A model generated the notes under the pieces. It saw only the letters and a list, made by a program, of their open reading frames with translations. It did no database searches and was not told the origin of the DNA. This document shows positions 8,320-17,842 of a stretch of DNA of 35,429 nucleotides, piece by piece (the first letter of the stretch is position 1; every line of letters begins with the position of its first letter). The translations under genes were made by a program, and so were the position numbers. Source of the DNA: Mogibacterium sp. (GTDB taxonomy: Bacteria; Bacillota; Clostridia; Peptostreptococcales; Anaerovoracaceae); contig JAKSSO010000008.1 in NCBI GenBank assembly GCA_024403055.1, positions 1 to 35,429 of the forward strand, given 5' to 3'.

Positions 8320-11093
8320 TGAGTTTAGTAGAGAAGATATTTGGCGACCTTAACGCTAAAGAGGTTAAAAAAGTTGAGAAGATCGTAGATCAGGTAGAGG
8401 CTCTGGATGAAGAGATGCAGGCCCTGACCGATGAACAGCTGAGGGCCAAGACTCAGGAATTCAAGGACAGACTCGCAGCAGGCGAGACTCTGGATGATAT
8501 CCTGCCTGAGGCTTTTGCCGTATGCCGTGAAGGTGCATGGCGTTCTCTGGGAATGAAGCATTTCAGAGTTCAGCTTATCGGAGGTGTTGTACTTCATCAG
8601 GGAAGGATCTCTGAGATGAAGACAGGTGAAGGTAAGACTCTGGTTGCTACTCTTGCAGCTTATCTGAATGCTCTTGAGGGCAAGGGTGTGCATGTTGTAA
8701 CTGTCAATGATTACCTGGCAAAGCGTGACGCTGAGTGGATGGGCAAGCTCTACAGCTTCCTCGGGCTCAAGGTGGGATGCGTTATCCATGCTGTTGAAGG
8801 TCCTGAAAGACATGAGCAGTACATGGCAGACATCACATACGGAACAAACAATGAGTTCGGTTTTGACTACCTGCGTGACAATATGGTCACATACAAGGAA
8901 CAGCTCACACAGCGCGAACTCAATTTTGCCATCGTCGACGAGGTCGACTCCATCCTGATCGATGAAGCGAGAACACCACTGATCATATCAGGACGTGGCG
9001 TTGACTCCAGTTCGATGTATAGAAAAGCGAACAGCTTCGTTAAGACTCTCTCCGAAGGTACGGACTACAAGATCGAGGAGAAGGACAATCAGATCGCACT
9101 TACAGACGAGGGCGTTGATACATGCGAGAAATACTTCGGTATCGATAACTTCTCGGATCCGGATAACATGGAGCTCAACCATTACGTACAGCAGGCTCTG
9201 CGTGCTAACTATCTGATGAAGAGGGATGTCGACTATATCGTCAAGGACGGAGAGATCCTCATAGTAGATGAGTTTACCGGTCGTCTTATGTATGGCCGTC
9301 GTTTCTCCAATGGTCTGCACCAGGCTATCGAGGCCAAGGAAGGCGTAAAGGTGCGTTCCGAGTCCAAGACTCTTGCTACCATTACACTTCAGAACTATTT
9401 CAGAATGTACAACAAACTTTCCGGAATGACCGGTACAGCCAAGACTGAGGAAGAGGAATTCAGAGATATCTACAACATGGACGTTGTTGTTATTCCTACC
9501 AACAAGCCTGTAGTAAGAGCTGACATGGATGATGCTGTATATGCACATCAGAAGGGCAAGTACAAAGCGGTCGTTGAGCAGGTCGTTGAATGTCACGAGA
9601 AAGGACAGCCTGTTCTGGTAGGTACCATTTCCATCGAGATATCCGAACTCATCTCCGGAATGCTCAAGAAGAGAGGCGTTAAGCATAACGTGCTGAACGC
9701 AAAGCACCATGAGCAGGAAGCTGAGATCGTAGCTGATGCAGGTCGCCTCGGAGCTGTTACCATTGCGACTAACATGGCCGGCCGTGGTACCGATATCATC
9801 CTTGGAGGAAATCCTGAATTTGAGGCTAAGCGCCAGATGAGAAAAGACGGATTCACTCCGGAGCAGATCAGTTTCGCAACGGGCTTTGAGAAGTCAGATG
9901 ACCCAGACATGAACAATGCACGCAAGGTGTTCAACGAACTCCATCAGAAGATAAAGTCAGACAGAGCAGCTGAGCAGGAGAAGGTAAGAGAGCTCGGCGG
10001 TCTTGCGATCATCGGTACAGAGAGACATGAATCAAGACGTATCGACAACCAGCTGAGAGGACGTTCCGGACGTCAGGGAGACCCGGGTGCAACAAGATTC
10101 TACATCTCGCTGGAAGACGATCTGATGAGACTCTTCGGCGGAGAGAGAATGCAGGGCGTGCTTTCCAGAGTAGGCATGGGCGATGACGAGCCTATCGAGG
10201 CCGGAATGCTGTCACGTTCCATCGAGAACGCGCAGAAAAAGGTCGAGGGAAAGAACTTCGGAATTCGTAAATACGTACTCCAGTACGACAACGTAATGAA
10301 CAAGCAGCGTGAGATCATCTATGACCAAAGACGCATGGTTCTCGACGGAGAAGATGTTTCAGGCTATATCAAAAATATGACATACGAGCTCATCGATGGA
10401 ATCATTGATCCTGTCATCATCGAATCCAAGTATCCTGAAGAGTGGGATATGGAGAGGATCATCGAAGGACTCGAGCAGATCACACCTGCGTTTAGAGGCA
10501 AACTGCAGGTAAACGAAGAGTATATCAATTCACTCAGTGATGAGAAGCTCAAGGATGATGTCAAAGCGATCTTTGACGAGCTCTACGCAGAGAAGGAAGC
10601 TGAGATCGGTCTGGAGCAGATGCGTGAAGTCGAGCGCATGATCCTCCTCAGAGTAGTAGACAACCGCTGGATGGATCACATCGATGCGATGGATCAGCTG
10701 AAGGACGGCATCGGACTCAGAGGTCTCGGACAGCAGGATCCTGCTGCTGCATATGCACAGGAAGGTTTTGCGATGTTCGAGGAGATGATCGCAGACATCA
10801 GAGAAGAGACAGTTAAATTCTGCTACAACGTAACAGTAACAACCGATACCAAGAGAAGAAATGTAGTCAGCGGCAAGACTTCGGCAGCCAAGGAAGAGTA
10901 CAAGGATGACGAGTCAGGAGCAAGACGCAGAGCAGCATCCGGAATGGGCGGAGCACCTGCAGCGGCACCTAAGGCTGACAAGACAGGAAAGCAGGAGACG
11001 GTTCACCGTGACGCGCCTAAGGTGGGACGAAATGATCCATGCCCATGCGGAAGCGGCAAGAAGTATAAGAACTGCTGCGGTAAAAATGCATAA
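8319..11093 (+). CDS. secA: Preprotein translocase ATPase SecA
   Basis: SecA is the motor that pushes unfolded preproteins through the SecYEG channel. The protein is full length at 924 residues. Visible landmarks are the Walker A motif KTGEGKT near residue 100, the [15 protein letters not shown] segment (DEAD-box motor, near 207-221), the second nucleotide-binding fold with [11 protein letters not shown] and the [18 protein letters not shown] signature (near 575), and the C-terminal SEC-C zinc motif [13 protein letters not shown] in the last 20 residues. AGAGGAAG precedes the ATG, which overlaps the stop of the CNNM gene by one base. In many Clostridia secA lies next to prfB; here three envelope genes sit between them. 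Confidence 0.98.
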   Translation: MSLVEKIFGDLNAKEVKKVEKIVDQVEALDEEMQALTDEQLRAKTQEFKDRLAAGETLDDILPEAFAVCREGAWRSLGMKHFRVQLIGGVVLHQGRISEMKTGEGKTLVATLAAYLNALEGKGVHVVTVNDYLAKRDAEWMGKLYSFLGLKVGCVIHAVEGPERHEQYMADITYGTNNEFGFDYLRDNMVTYKEQLTQRELNFAIVDEVDSILIDEARTPLIISGRGVDSSSMYRKANSFVKTLSEGTDYKIEEKDNQIALTDEGVDTCEKYFGIDNFSDPDNMELNHYVQQALRANYLMKRDVDYIVKDGEILIVDEFTGRLMYGRRFSNGLHQAIEAKEGVKVRSESKTLATITLQNYFRMYNKLSGMTGTAKTEEEEFRDIYNMDVVVIPTNKPVVRADMDDAVYAHQKGKYKAVVEQVVECHEKGQPVLVGTISIEISELISGMLKKRGVKHNVLNAKHHEQEAEIVADAGRLGAVTIATNMAGRGTDIILGGNPEFEAKRQMRKDGFTPEQISFATGFEKSDDPDMNNARKVFNELHQKIKSDRAAEQEKVRELGGLAIIGTERHESRRIDNQLRGRSGRQGDPGATRFYISLEDDLMRLFGGERMQGVLSRVGMGDDEPIEAGMLSRSIENAQKKVEGKNFGIRKYVLQYDNVMNKQREIIYDQRRMVLDGEDVSGYIKNMTYELIDGIIDPVIIESKYPEEWDMERIIEGLEQITPAFRGKLQVNEEYINSLSDEKLKDDVKAIFDELYAEKEAEIGLEQMREVERMILLRVVDNRWMDHIDAMDQLKDGIGLRGLGQQDPAAAYAQEGFAMFEEMIADIREETVKFCYNVTVTTDTKRRNVVSGKTSAAKEEYKDDESGARRRAASGMGGAPAAAPKADKTGKQETVHRDAPKVGRNDPCPCGSGKKYKNCCGKNA

Positions 11094-11113
11094 ACATCAT
11101 CATTAATAGTTCT

Positions 11114-11154
11114 GGGGTAAGCATTCGGAAGCCTGTCTTCCGAACGCTTATCCC
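11114..11154 (+). other. Strong 18-bp hairpin downstream of secA, no T-run
   Basis: GGGGTAAGCATTCGGAAG pairs with CTTCCGAACGCTTATCCC across a five-base loop, with one G-U pair and one A-C mismatch. The next bases are AAAACACTAAAAAA, so it lacks the U-tract of an intrinsic terminator. It may protect the 3' end of the secA message or mark a processing site before the mini-LemA gene. Confidence 0.7.
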
Positions 11155-11178
11155 AAAACACTAAAAAAGGAGGTTTAA

Positions 11179-11457
11179 ATGATTTACCTTTTAGTAATTA
11201 TTGTCATTGCAGCCTTAGTTGTGCTGGTATCCTACAACTCGCTTGTTAAGGAGAAGAACAGGGTAGAGACAGCTGAGGTCGAGCTCGCAAAGTACATGGA
11301 GAACGGTACTGCCGAGGATATCGACAATGCGAAGAAGTATTATAATGCTGTGGTAAGGGATTACAACAACAAGGTCGAAGGATTCCCTACAAGTCTTGTT
11401 GCAGACATGTTCAATTTCCCTGTGATCCATACAGAAGAATTCGATGAGGGACTCTAA
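11179..11457 (+). CDS. Short LemA-like membrane protein lacking the central helices
   Basis: The protein has 92 residues. GGAGG at 11169-11173 sits 5 bases before the ATG. Residues 3-18 form one membrane segment. SYNSLVKEKNRVETAEVEL (18-36) matches the start of the LemA soluble domain. AKKYYNAVVRDYNNKVEGFP and SLVADMFNF (51-80) match its last helix and end. LemA proteins are usually about 180-190 residues, so roughly 80-90 residues of the middle helical bundle are missing, replaced by a short linker with ENGTAEDIDN. The frame is clean and the ribosome site is strong, so this is not an obvious pseudogene. DUF2207 follows directly; LemA and DUF2207/TPM proteins often occur together. The function of LemA is unknown. 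Confidence 0.8.
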   Translation: MIYLLVIIVIAALVVLVSYNSLVKEKNRVETAEVELAKYMENGTAEDIDNAKKYYNAVVRDYNNKVEGFPTSLVADMFNFPVIHTEEFDEGL

Positions 11458-11458
11458 G

Positions 11459-13426
11459 ATGAGAAATAAGGGACTGAGAAAAGGACTCGCAAAGCTGGCA
11501 GTGATCGCTGTCAGTTTTGTGCTGTGTATGCCGATGATGCTCTGCTTCATCCAGGGTGGAGAGCTGATCGGAAAATCATATGCATCGGATAACACATACA
11601 CCACAAATAAATTCTATGTAGACGTCAATGCTCTGGAAAACAATGCCTTCGAGATTCGGGAGGATATCCAGGTAGATTTCTTCTATCCGCATCACGGCAT
11701 CTACAGATATGTTCCTATCAACGGATACAAGTTCAGCGGTATCAGTGTTCCGGGCTATGACTACGATACGTATACCGACAACGGCAGCTTTGTATTCCAG
11801 ATAGGAAGTGCAGACTATTATGAGAACGGAATAACCGACTATACTATCAAATACAAGCTCACCGCATACGATGATGAGACGACTGAGAAGGATGTCCTGA
11901 TGCTCAACCTCATCCCTACAGGATGGAGCACGAATATTCAGTCTGCAAGAGCGACCATCCATCTGCCAAAGCCGGCAGATCTTTCCGGCGCAAAGGTATA
12001 CAGCGGATATTACGGCAGTGACACAAATGAGGATAATGCTGTTATCAAAACTTCAGAGGACGGACAGACCATCTTTATAAGTGCTGAAAACCTCGAGCCG
12101 TATCATGGCGTAACAGTCACCATGGATCTGCCTGAAGGATACTGGACAGGAGAGATGCAGAGAGGCGTTATCAAGCCTTGGATGGTCCTGCTTCTGCTGC
12201 TTGGACCGATCCTGATCACAGTACTGTGGTACGCTAACGGACGTGACGAGAAGATAGTTAAGACAGTTGAATTCTATCCTCCGGAAAAGCTCACACCGGG
12301 CGAGATCGGAACTATCATCGACGGAAATGCCGACAAATGCGATGTCGTTTCGGCGATCGTTTACATGGCAGATAAGGGATACCTCTCGATCGAGGAAGTG
12401 GATTCGAGAAATTTCCTTCTTAAAAAGAGAGGCAGCCGGGGTGCTCTGGACAAAGAGCCTGCATATATTCGCACGCTTTATGACGGATTGTTCTCCAAGA
12501 AGGATGCTGTCAGGACGGGTGATCTTTCGGCAAGCTTTGGTGTAAAGTTCCAGAAAGCACGTGACCAGCTCGAAGGCATGTACGTTGGTTCGAAAGAGAT
12601 ATATTCGTCGAATTCTCTCATCGCTCGTATCGCAAACATACTCCTTTGCGTACTGCCATGGTGTGCGTTCGGATTGTGGCAGATCGCTTCAGGTCTGGGG
12701 GAAGGTTCGATCGCTGTAGTAGTCGGAAGCTTTAACGCAGTTGTCGGAACGATACTGCTTATCAGAGGTATTGAAGTACGAGGCAAAGGCAACCGCTTCA
12801 AGATGATACGCAAGATAATAATTGCTGCCTTCATGTATGAATTCGGATTTGCATTAAGCCTTGCGCCTATGATGGATTACACATTTATCAGTGCAACGAA
12901 GAGAATTGCCATTGCAGCAGTTGTACTCGCAATTGAGGCTTACTGCATATTCGTGACAGTTATCACACGTGCAAGAAACCCTAAATATACAAGACTTCTC
13001 GGACAGATCCTCGGATTCAGGGACTTCATCAGAACGGCTGAACTTGACAAGCTGAATGAGCTTGTTGAAAAGGATCCTGAATACTTCTATCACATCATGC
13101 CTTATGCATATGTGCTGGGACTTTCCAACAAGTGGATCAAGAATTTCGAAAACATCCCAATGGTAGCTCCGCAGTGGTACGGCTACTATGACAAGGGCGG
13201 CGGCATCGACACCTTCGACGCATACATGATGGGAAGAATGATGGGTCGCTGCAGTATCAGTGTAAGCAACCATATTCATGTACCGGCACCGTCATTTTCA
13301 GGCGGCAGTTCCGGAGGCGGCTGGTCCGGCGGAAGCTCGGGCGGCAGCAGCTTCTCAGGCGGCGGTTTCTCGGGCGGCGGCTTCTCAGGCGGCGGCATGG
13401 GAGGCGGAGGCGGCGGTGCATGGTAG
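11459..13426 (+). CDS. DUF2207 family membrane protein with Gly-rich tail
   Basis: The protein has 655 residues. I chose ATG 11459, one base after the stop of the LemA-like gene, because GAGGG lies 8 bases upstream; ATG 11444 is in frame but has a poorer ribosome site. Residues 1 to about 45 form a signal peptide or signal anchor. An extracellular DUF2207 domain follows, with the hallmark HGIYRYVP. A membrane segment near 240-260 (WMVLLLLLGPILITVLWYA) leads to a cytoplasmic part containing EFYPPEKLTPGEIGTIIDG. A further group of membrane segments spans about 385-510. The last 40 residues are Gly/Ser-rich (repeated FSGGG, ending MGGGGGGAW), as is usual in this family. The molecular function of the family is unknown. 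Confidence 0.9.
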   Translation: MRNKGLRKGLAKLAVIAVSFVLCMPMMLCFIQGGELIGKSYASDNTYTTNKFYVDVNALENNAFEIREDIQVDFFYPHHGIYRYVPINGYKFSGISVPGYDYDTYTDNGSFVFQIGSADYYENGITDYTIKYKLTAYDDETTEKDVLMLNLIPTGWSTNIQSARATIHLPKPADLSGAKVYSGYYGSDTNEDNAVIKTSEDGQTIFISAENLEPYHGVTVTMDLPEGYWTGEMQRGVIKPWMVLLLLLGPILITVLWYANGRDEKIVKTVEFYPPEKLTPGEIGTIIDGNADKCDVVSAIVYMADKGYLSIEEVDSRNFLLKKRGSRGALDKEPAYIRTLYDGLFSKKDAVRTGDLSASFGVKFQKARDQLEGMYVGSKEIYSSNSLIARIANILLCVLPWCAFGLWQIASGLGEGSIAVVVGSFNAVVGTILLIRGIEVRGKGNRFKMIRKIIIAAFMYEFGFALSLAPMMDYTFISATKRIAIAAVVLAIEAYCIFVTVITRARNPKYTRLLGQILGFRDFIRTAELDKLNELVEKDPEYFYHIMPYAYVLGLSNKWIKNFENIPMVAPQWYGYYDKGGGIDTFDAYMMGRMMGRCSISVSNHIHVPAPSFSGGSSGGGWSGGSSGGSSFSGGGFSGGGFSGGGMGGGGGGAW

Positions 13427-13468
13427 AGCACCGTTCCAGTCGCAATAACCGATACAAGAAGGAAGAAA

Positions 13469-14083
13469 ATGAGAAATAAAATAGTGGTATTCGGTGACAG
13501 CATCACATTCGGAGCATGGGACAAGGAATGCGGCGGATGGGTCAACAGACTCAGGCTGTCAGTGGATAATGACAAGAGAATAGAAAAATCACACGTGTTC
13601 AACATGGGCATCTCCGGTCAGGTGACCGAGGAGATACTGGACAGAATAGACGATGAGTGTGCAAGAAGGATACGCGAGGATGCCATCAACACGGTGATCC
13701 TGGCGGCGGGCATCAATGATACCCAGATCATAAAGGGCGAGATCAGAGTTCCTGAGCCCGACTTCATGTTCAATGTAAGAAGCCTTATCAGACACGCTAA
13801 GCGTTACGCGGATAACGTCCTGTATGTGGGACTGACGAGTGTCGATGAGTCCAGAACGAACCCGTGGGCAGGCGACAGGAGCAAGTCCTGGCGCAATGAG
13901 ATCATCGGGAGATACGACAGAATAATTGAGAAGATATGCGCCGAGGAAGACGTAGACTATCTCAGAGTGTTCGATCTCACCGATCCGCTCTCAAACTATG
14001 ATGGACTGCATCCTGCAGCAGATGGTCACCGCCAACTTGCGGAAGCTGTCCGTTCAAGAATCGACAAGTATTTGGGATTGTAA
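13469..14083 (+). CDS. SGNH/GDSL-family hydrolase
   Basis: The protein has 204 residues and AGAAGGAAG before the ATG. Block I is VVFGDSITFGAW, with the nucleophilic serine near residue 10. Block II is the glycine in NMGISGQVTEE. Block III is the asparagine in AAGINDTQ. Block V is DGLHPAADGH, giving the Asp/His pair. All four blocks of the SGNH fold are present, so it should be an active esterase, lipase or deacylase. No signal peptide is visible, which suggests a cytoplasmic enzyme. The natural substrate cannot be inferred. It lies between the DUF2207 gene and prfB. Confidence 0.9.
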   Translation: MRNKIVVFGDSITFGAWDKECGGWVNRLRLSVDNDKRIEKSHVFNMGISGQVTEEILDRIDDECARRIREDAINTVILAAGINDTQIIKGEIRVPEPDFMFNVRSLIRHAKRYADNVLYVGLTSVDESRTNPWAGDRSKSWRNEIIGRYDRIIEKICAEEDVDYLRVFDLTDPLSNYDGLHPAADGHRQLAEAVRSRIDKYLGL

Positions 14084-14096
14084 TAATTTGTTTTAT

Positions 14097-14158
14097 GGAT
14101 GATATAGCGCCTTGCAACGAAGCGCGAGCCGTACTCTTTGAAAGGCGGTATATCATCC
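14097..14158 (+). other. Long inverted repeat / leader hairpin just upstream of prfB
   Basis: GGATGATATAGCGCCTT (14097-14113) pairs with AAGGCGGTATATCATCC (14142-14158): 16 base pairs with one G-G mismatch and a 28-base loop. It ends 18 bases before the prfB start codon, leaving the AGAAAGGA ribosome site single-stranded. No T-run follows, so it is not a standard terminator. It may be a prfB leader structure, a processing site or a small palindromic repeat element. Confidence 0.6.
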
Positions 14159-14176
14159 TAAAAAGAAAGGAACATA

Positions 14177-15284
14177 ATGTTAATACTGGACGACCTTAAA
14201 GGTAAACTTCCTGAGGTGAATAAGAAGCTGCAGGAAGTGGGAGGTTATCTTTGACCCGGAAGGGCTTAAGAAGAAAATAGGTGAACTGGAGCAGCAGAGC
14301 CTCAAGGAAGGTTTCTGGGATGACCAGCGCCAGGCACAGAAGGTCCTCAAGACCAAGAAGTCCTATGAGGACAGACTGACAAGATATGAAAAGCTGAAGG
14401 GAGAGCTTGAGGCCATCCCTGATCTTATTGAGATCGCAGAAGAGCTCGAGGATGAGGCAGAGGCGAAGAAGCTCATCGCTGATTTTGCCTGCATGGTCGA
14501 TGAACTGGAAGAGTTCAATACGGAGATGCTGCTCAGCGGAAAATATGACGGAAATGATGCTGTCCTCAGCATTCATTCGGGTACCGGCGGAGTCGATGCC
14601 AATGACTGGGCAGAGATGCTGGAGAGAATGTATCTGCGCTGGTGCGAGAAAAAGGGCTTCCAGACCAGGATCATAGACAGACAGGCAGATGTTGATTACG
14701 GAATCAAGAGCTCAACGATAGAGATTCGCGGGGAGAACGCATTCGGACTGCTTAAGAGCGAGAACGGCGTACACAGACTTGTAAGAATATCGCCTTTCAA
14801 TGCCATGGGCAAGAGACAGACCTCTTTTGCAGCTGTCGAAGTCATCCCGGACATGAGTGACAGTATAGAGGTCGAGATAGACCCTAATGATCTTAAGATA
14901 GATACCTACAGGAGCAGTGGTGCCGGCGGACAGTCCGTCAACACGACGGATTCGGCTGTCAGAATAACACATCTGCCGACTAATATCGTAGTTACGTGCC
15001 AGAATGAGCGCTCGCAGATAATGAACAGGGAGGTCGCAATGAACATCCTGTACTCCAAGCTGATGGCGATTGCAGAGGCTGAGCACAAGGAGAACCTGAA
15101 CGAGATCAAGGGCGACCAGTCAATGGCGACCTGGGGTTCGCAGATAAGGAACTATGTATTTCAGCCGTACACTTTGGTAAAGGACACTAGAACAGGTGCT
15201 GAAACGGGCAATGTCGAGGCAGTCATGGACGGAGATATTGACGTTTTCATAAGGGCAAAACTGCAGAAGGATGCAGCGATCTGA
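14177..15284 (+). CDS. prfB: Peptide chain release factor 2, with programmed +1 frameshift
   Basis: RF2 releases the finished chain at UGA and UAA. The gene is read as 14177-14251 joined to 14253-15284, giving 368 residues, close to the usual 365. The first 25 codons end in GGT TAT CTT followed by an in-frame TGA at 14252-14254; a +1 slip at CTT gives GAC and continues as LDPEGLKKKIGELEQ. The SPF tripeptide for stop-codon recognition (RISPFNAMGKRQT, near residue 204) and the GGQ catalytic loop (SSGAGGQSVNTTDSAVR, near 250) are both present, confirming RF2 rather than RF1. The gene itself ends in TGA. It heads a compact group with the HAD and selB genes. An automated call would probably start at an internal codon and miss the N-terminus. 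Confidence 0.97.
14239..14255 (+). promoter_or_regulatory. prfB: RF2 programmed frameshift site
   Basis: The site reads GGGAGG (internal Shine-Dalgarno-like, 14239-14244), then TTATCTTTGAC. The ribosome pauses at TGA 14252-14254 when RF2 is scarce and slips +1 on CTT. This is the classic RF2 autoregulation arrangement, with the SD-like element three bases before the slip codon as in E. coli. Confidence 0.95.
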
Positions 15285-15286
15285 TC

Positions 15287-15934
15287 ATGAAAAAATACAT
15301 TATATTTGATTTTGATGGAACAGTAATAAATACGAATGATGTTGTTATCGCTTCCTGGCAGGAGGCGTTCAGAACTTACCTCGGACACGAGATCCCGGAA
15401 TCAGAGATCGTCAAAACGTTCGGTGAGACTCTGTGGACGACGTTGGACAGGGTAATGCCCGGCTGCGATCAGGACGCGGTCGTTAAATGCTACAGAGATT
15501 ACCAGAGTGCACACGCAGACGAACTGGTCAAGGAATGTGAGGGTGTCAAGGAACTGCTGAAAGAGCTCGTTAAACGCGGCTACAAGCTTGCCATCGCCAC
15601 ATCAAGAGCGAAAGCAACATATCAGGAATATGCGGACAGATTCGATCTGAACCCGTACTTTGATGTTGTCGTAGCGATGGAGGATGTAACGCATCACAAG
15701 CCACATCCGGAAACGGTGACGACAGCACTGGAAAGGCTCGGGGCAAAGCCTGAAGAGGCTTTAATGCTCGGAGATACCCGATTCGACATCATATGCTCGA
15801 GCAATGCAGGCGTCGAAAGCGTTTTCGTTGGCTGGAGCATGACACGAATAGAGGATGTTGAGGCGGCAGGATGCAAGCCGACATATTTCATCGACAAACC
15901 GATGGATCTTTTAAACATTATCACGGAGAAGTAG
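15287..15934 (+). CDS. HAD-superfamily phosphatase, PpaX/Gph-like
   Basis: The protein has 215 residues. Motif I is FDFDGTVINT, with Asp8 (nucleophile) and Asp10 (acid/base). Motif II is the threonine/serine in IATSRAK. Motif III is the lysine in HHKPHPE. Motif IV is MLGDTRFD. A helical cap lies between motifs I and II (about 15-80), as in subfamily IA. The closest named types are pyrophosphatase PpaX and phosphoglycolate phosphatase; sequence reading cannot decide between them. The ATG begins 2 bases after the prfB stop, so the two genes are probably translated from one message. The ribosome site lies inside the end of prfB and is weak (GAAGGA, about 15 bases away). Confidence 0.9.
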   Translation: MKKYIIFDFDGTVINTNDVVIASWQEAFRTYLGHEIPESEIVKTFGETLWTTLDRVMPGCDQDAVVKCYRDYQSAHADELVKECEGVKELLKELVKRGYKLAIATSRAKATYQEYADRFDLNPYFDVVVAMEDVTHHKPHPETVTTALERLGAKPEEALMLGDTRFDIICSSNAGVESVFVGWSMTRIEDVEAAGCKPTYFIDKPMDLLNIITEK

Positions 15935-15943
15935 ACAGATAAC

Positions 15944-17839
15944 ATGAAGAACATTATTATCGGGACTGCAGGCCATGTCGACCATGGTAAAACTCAGCTT
16001 GTCAAGGCGCTGTCCGGCATAGATACAGACAGACTTGAAGAAGAGAAGAAGCGTGGTATTACGATCGAACTGGGATTTGCACATATACCTAATGACGCCG
16101 GTTATAACATCGGCGTTATTGATGTGCCGGGACATGAGAAATTCATCAAGAACATGCTTGCCGGCATAGGCGGAATAGATTTCGTCGTATTCGTGGTTGC
16201 TGCTGATGAGGGAATAATGCCTCAGACCAGAGAGCATTTTGAGATACTTCAGTCACTGGGCATAGACGATGGTATCGTTGCCGTGACCAAGACAGACATG
16301 GTAGACGAGGAGTGGCTCGAGATGCTGCTCGAAGAGGTGGAGGAATATTTCAAGGGGTCCTTCCTGGAAGGCAAACCTGTCATTCCTGTATCATCGAGAA
16401 CAGGCGAAAATATCGCAGTGCTCAAGGAAGAGATCATCCGGAAGTGCGACCGCGAAAACAAGCGACGTGAGGAGAAGGAACTCTTCCGACTGCCGATAGA
16501 CCGTGTATTCACCATGTCCGGTTTCGGCACGGTAGTCACAGGTACCCTGCTTGATGGCACGGTATCTGTAGGTGATGATGTACTGGTACAGCCTGAGGGT
16601 ATCAAAGCCAAGATCCGCGGTATCCAGACTCACGGCAGAGATGTGGATATGGCGATCGCAGGTCAGAGAACCGCTATCAATCTCTCCGGTGTCAAGAAAG
16701 AGGATATAGACAGAGGCGATGTTCTGGCAACTGAGAGGGCTGTCAGTGTCACCAACATGCTTGATGTCAAACTTAAGGTGTTCAGCTCAAGCGACAAGAT
16801 CATTCTGAATAACAGCAGAGTGCACATATACTCCGGCTCCAAGGAGGCTCTTGCCAAAGTGATACTGCTCGATCGTGACAGCATGATGGCGGATGAAGAG
16901 GCTTATGTTCAGCTTAGGCTAGAAGAACCTATGGCAGTACGCAGAGGTGATAGATTTATCGTGAGATTCTATTCGCCGATAATCACGATTGGAGGAGGTA
17001 CTATCCTTGATGCGCTCCCGGAAAAGCACAAGAGAAATAGAGAGGATGTATTAAAGGGACTTGAGCTGCTGGAAAGCGGCAGCACAGAGGATGCTGTTCT
17101 GATGAAGGCCGGCGGAAGAATGTTCCTCAAACAGGATGAGATCGCACACAATCTGGGACTGCTCGACGGTGAGATGGCAGCAGCTGTAGAGACGCTTCTT
17201 GCTGACGGTTCGCTGATCAGGCTCAGGGACGGATCACTTTTAAGTGAGGAGAAATTCGGACGACTTAAGTCGAACCTTGAATATATGATAAATACATATC
17301 ATGAGAGCAACCCGCTTTCGGACGGCATGCCAAAACAGGAACTGCTGTCCAGACTGAGGACAAACTGGCACATTGAGGACGAGAAATTCCTTCAGGCAAT
17401 GGTAGCCTACCTGCTGGAAAGAAAAGTGATAGAAGACAGAGGCAAGACTATTGCACTTGAGGGATTCAAAGTAGAGTATTCCGAGGAACAGCTGGCTATC
17501 AAGGAAAAGATCGCTGAGAAGTATGAATCTATCGGACATGAGCCTGAAAAATCCAACGATGTATGCGATTCGCTGGGCGTTGACAGGACTCTGTTCAATG
17601 CAATGATCGTGGAACTGGAACAGGAGGGAAGACTGATAAAGCTGGATCCGCTTTACTATGTCAGTGAGTCCGGCTGGAAGAAAGTACTGGATACCGTGTA
17701 TTCGTTCGGCGGAGATTTTACACTGGCCGAATTCAGGGATGCACTCGGTACTTCGAGAAAATATGCTGAGATACTGCTTGCCATCACGGACAAGAAGAAG
17801 ATAACGTTCTTTGACGGCAGCAGCAGGAGAGTGCTTTAA
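15944..17839 (+). CDS. selB: Selenocysteine-specific elongation factor SelB
   Basis: SelB brings Sec-tRNA to UGA codons that are followed by a SECIS hairpin. The protein has 631 residues, normal for the family. The N-terminal GTPase has G1 [11 protein letters not shown], the SelB-typical [21 protein letters not shown] segment, G3 DVPGHEKF and G4 TKTD. EF-Tu-like beta-barrel domains follow (including [19 protein letters not shown]). The region from about residue 370 to the C-terminus has the winged-helix repeats that bind SECIS RNA. The gene starts 9 bases after the HAD stop and ends 3 bases before addB. selA, selD and a tRNA-Sec gene are not in the window. Its presence implies that the organism makes selenoproteins. 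Confidence 0.97.
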   Translation: MKNIIIGTAGHVDHGKTQLVKALSGIDTDRLEEEKKRGITIELGFAHIPNDAGYNIGVIDVPGHEKFIKNMLAGIGGIDFVVFVVAADEGIMPQTREHFEILQSLGIDDGIVAVTKTDMVDEEWLEMLLEEVEEYFKGSFLEGKPVIPVSSRTGENIAVLKEEIIRKCDRENKRREEKELFRLPIDRVFTMSGFGTVVTGTLLDGTVSVGDDVLVQPEGIKAKIRGIQTHGRDVDMAIAGQRTAINLSGVKKEDIDRGDVLATERAVSVTNMLDVKLKVFSSSDKIILNNSRVHIYSGSKEALAKVILLDRDSMMADEEAYVQLRLEEPMAVRRGDRFIVRFYSPIITIGGGTILDALPEKHKRNREDVLKGLELLESGSTEDAVLMKAGGRMFLKQDEIAHNLGLLDGEMAAAVETLLADGSLIRLRDGSLLSEEKFGRLKSNLEYMINTYHESNPLSDGMPKQELLSRLRTNWHIEDEKFLQAMVAYLLERKVIEDRGKTIALEGFKVEYSEEQLAIKEKIAEKYESIGHEPEKSNDVCDSLGVDRTLFNAMIVELEQEGRLIKLDPLYYVSESGWKKVLDTVYSFGGDFTLAEFRDALGTSRKYAEILLAITDKKKITFFDGSSRRVL

Positions 17840-17842
17840 ACA

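Noticed and set aside
14493..15284. A short RF2-like protein starting at 14493
   Set aside because: The upstream sequence continues the RF2 family N-terminus through the frameshift site, so the gene begins at 14177.
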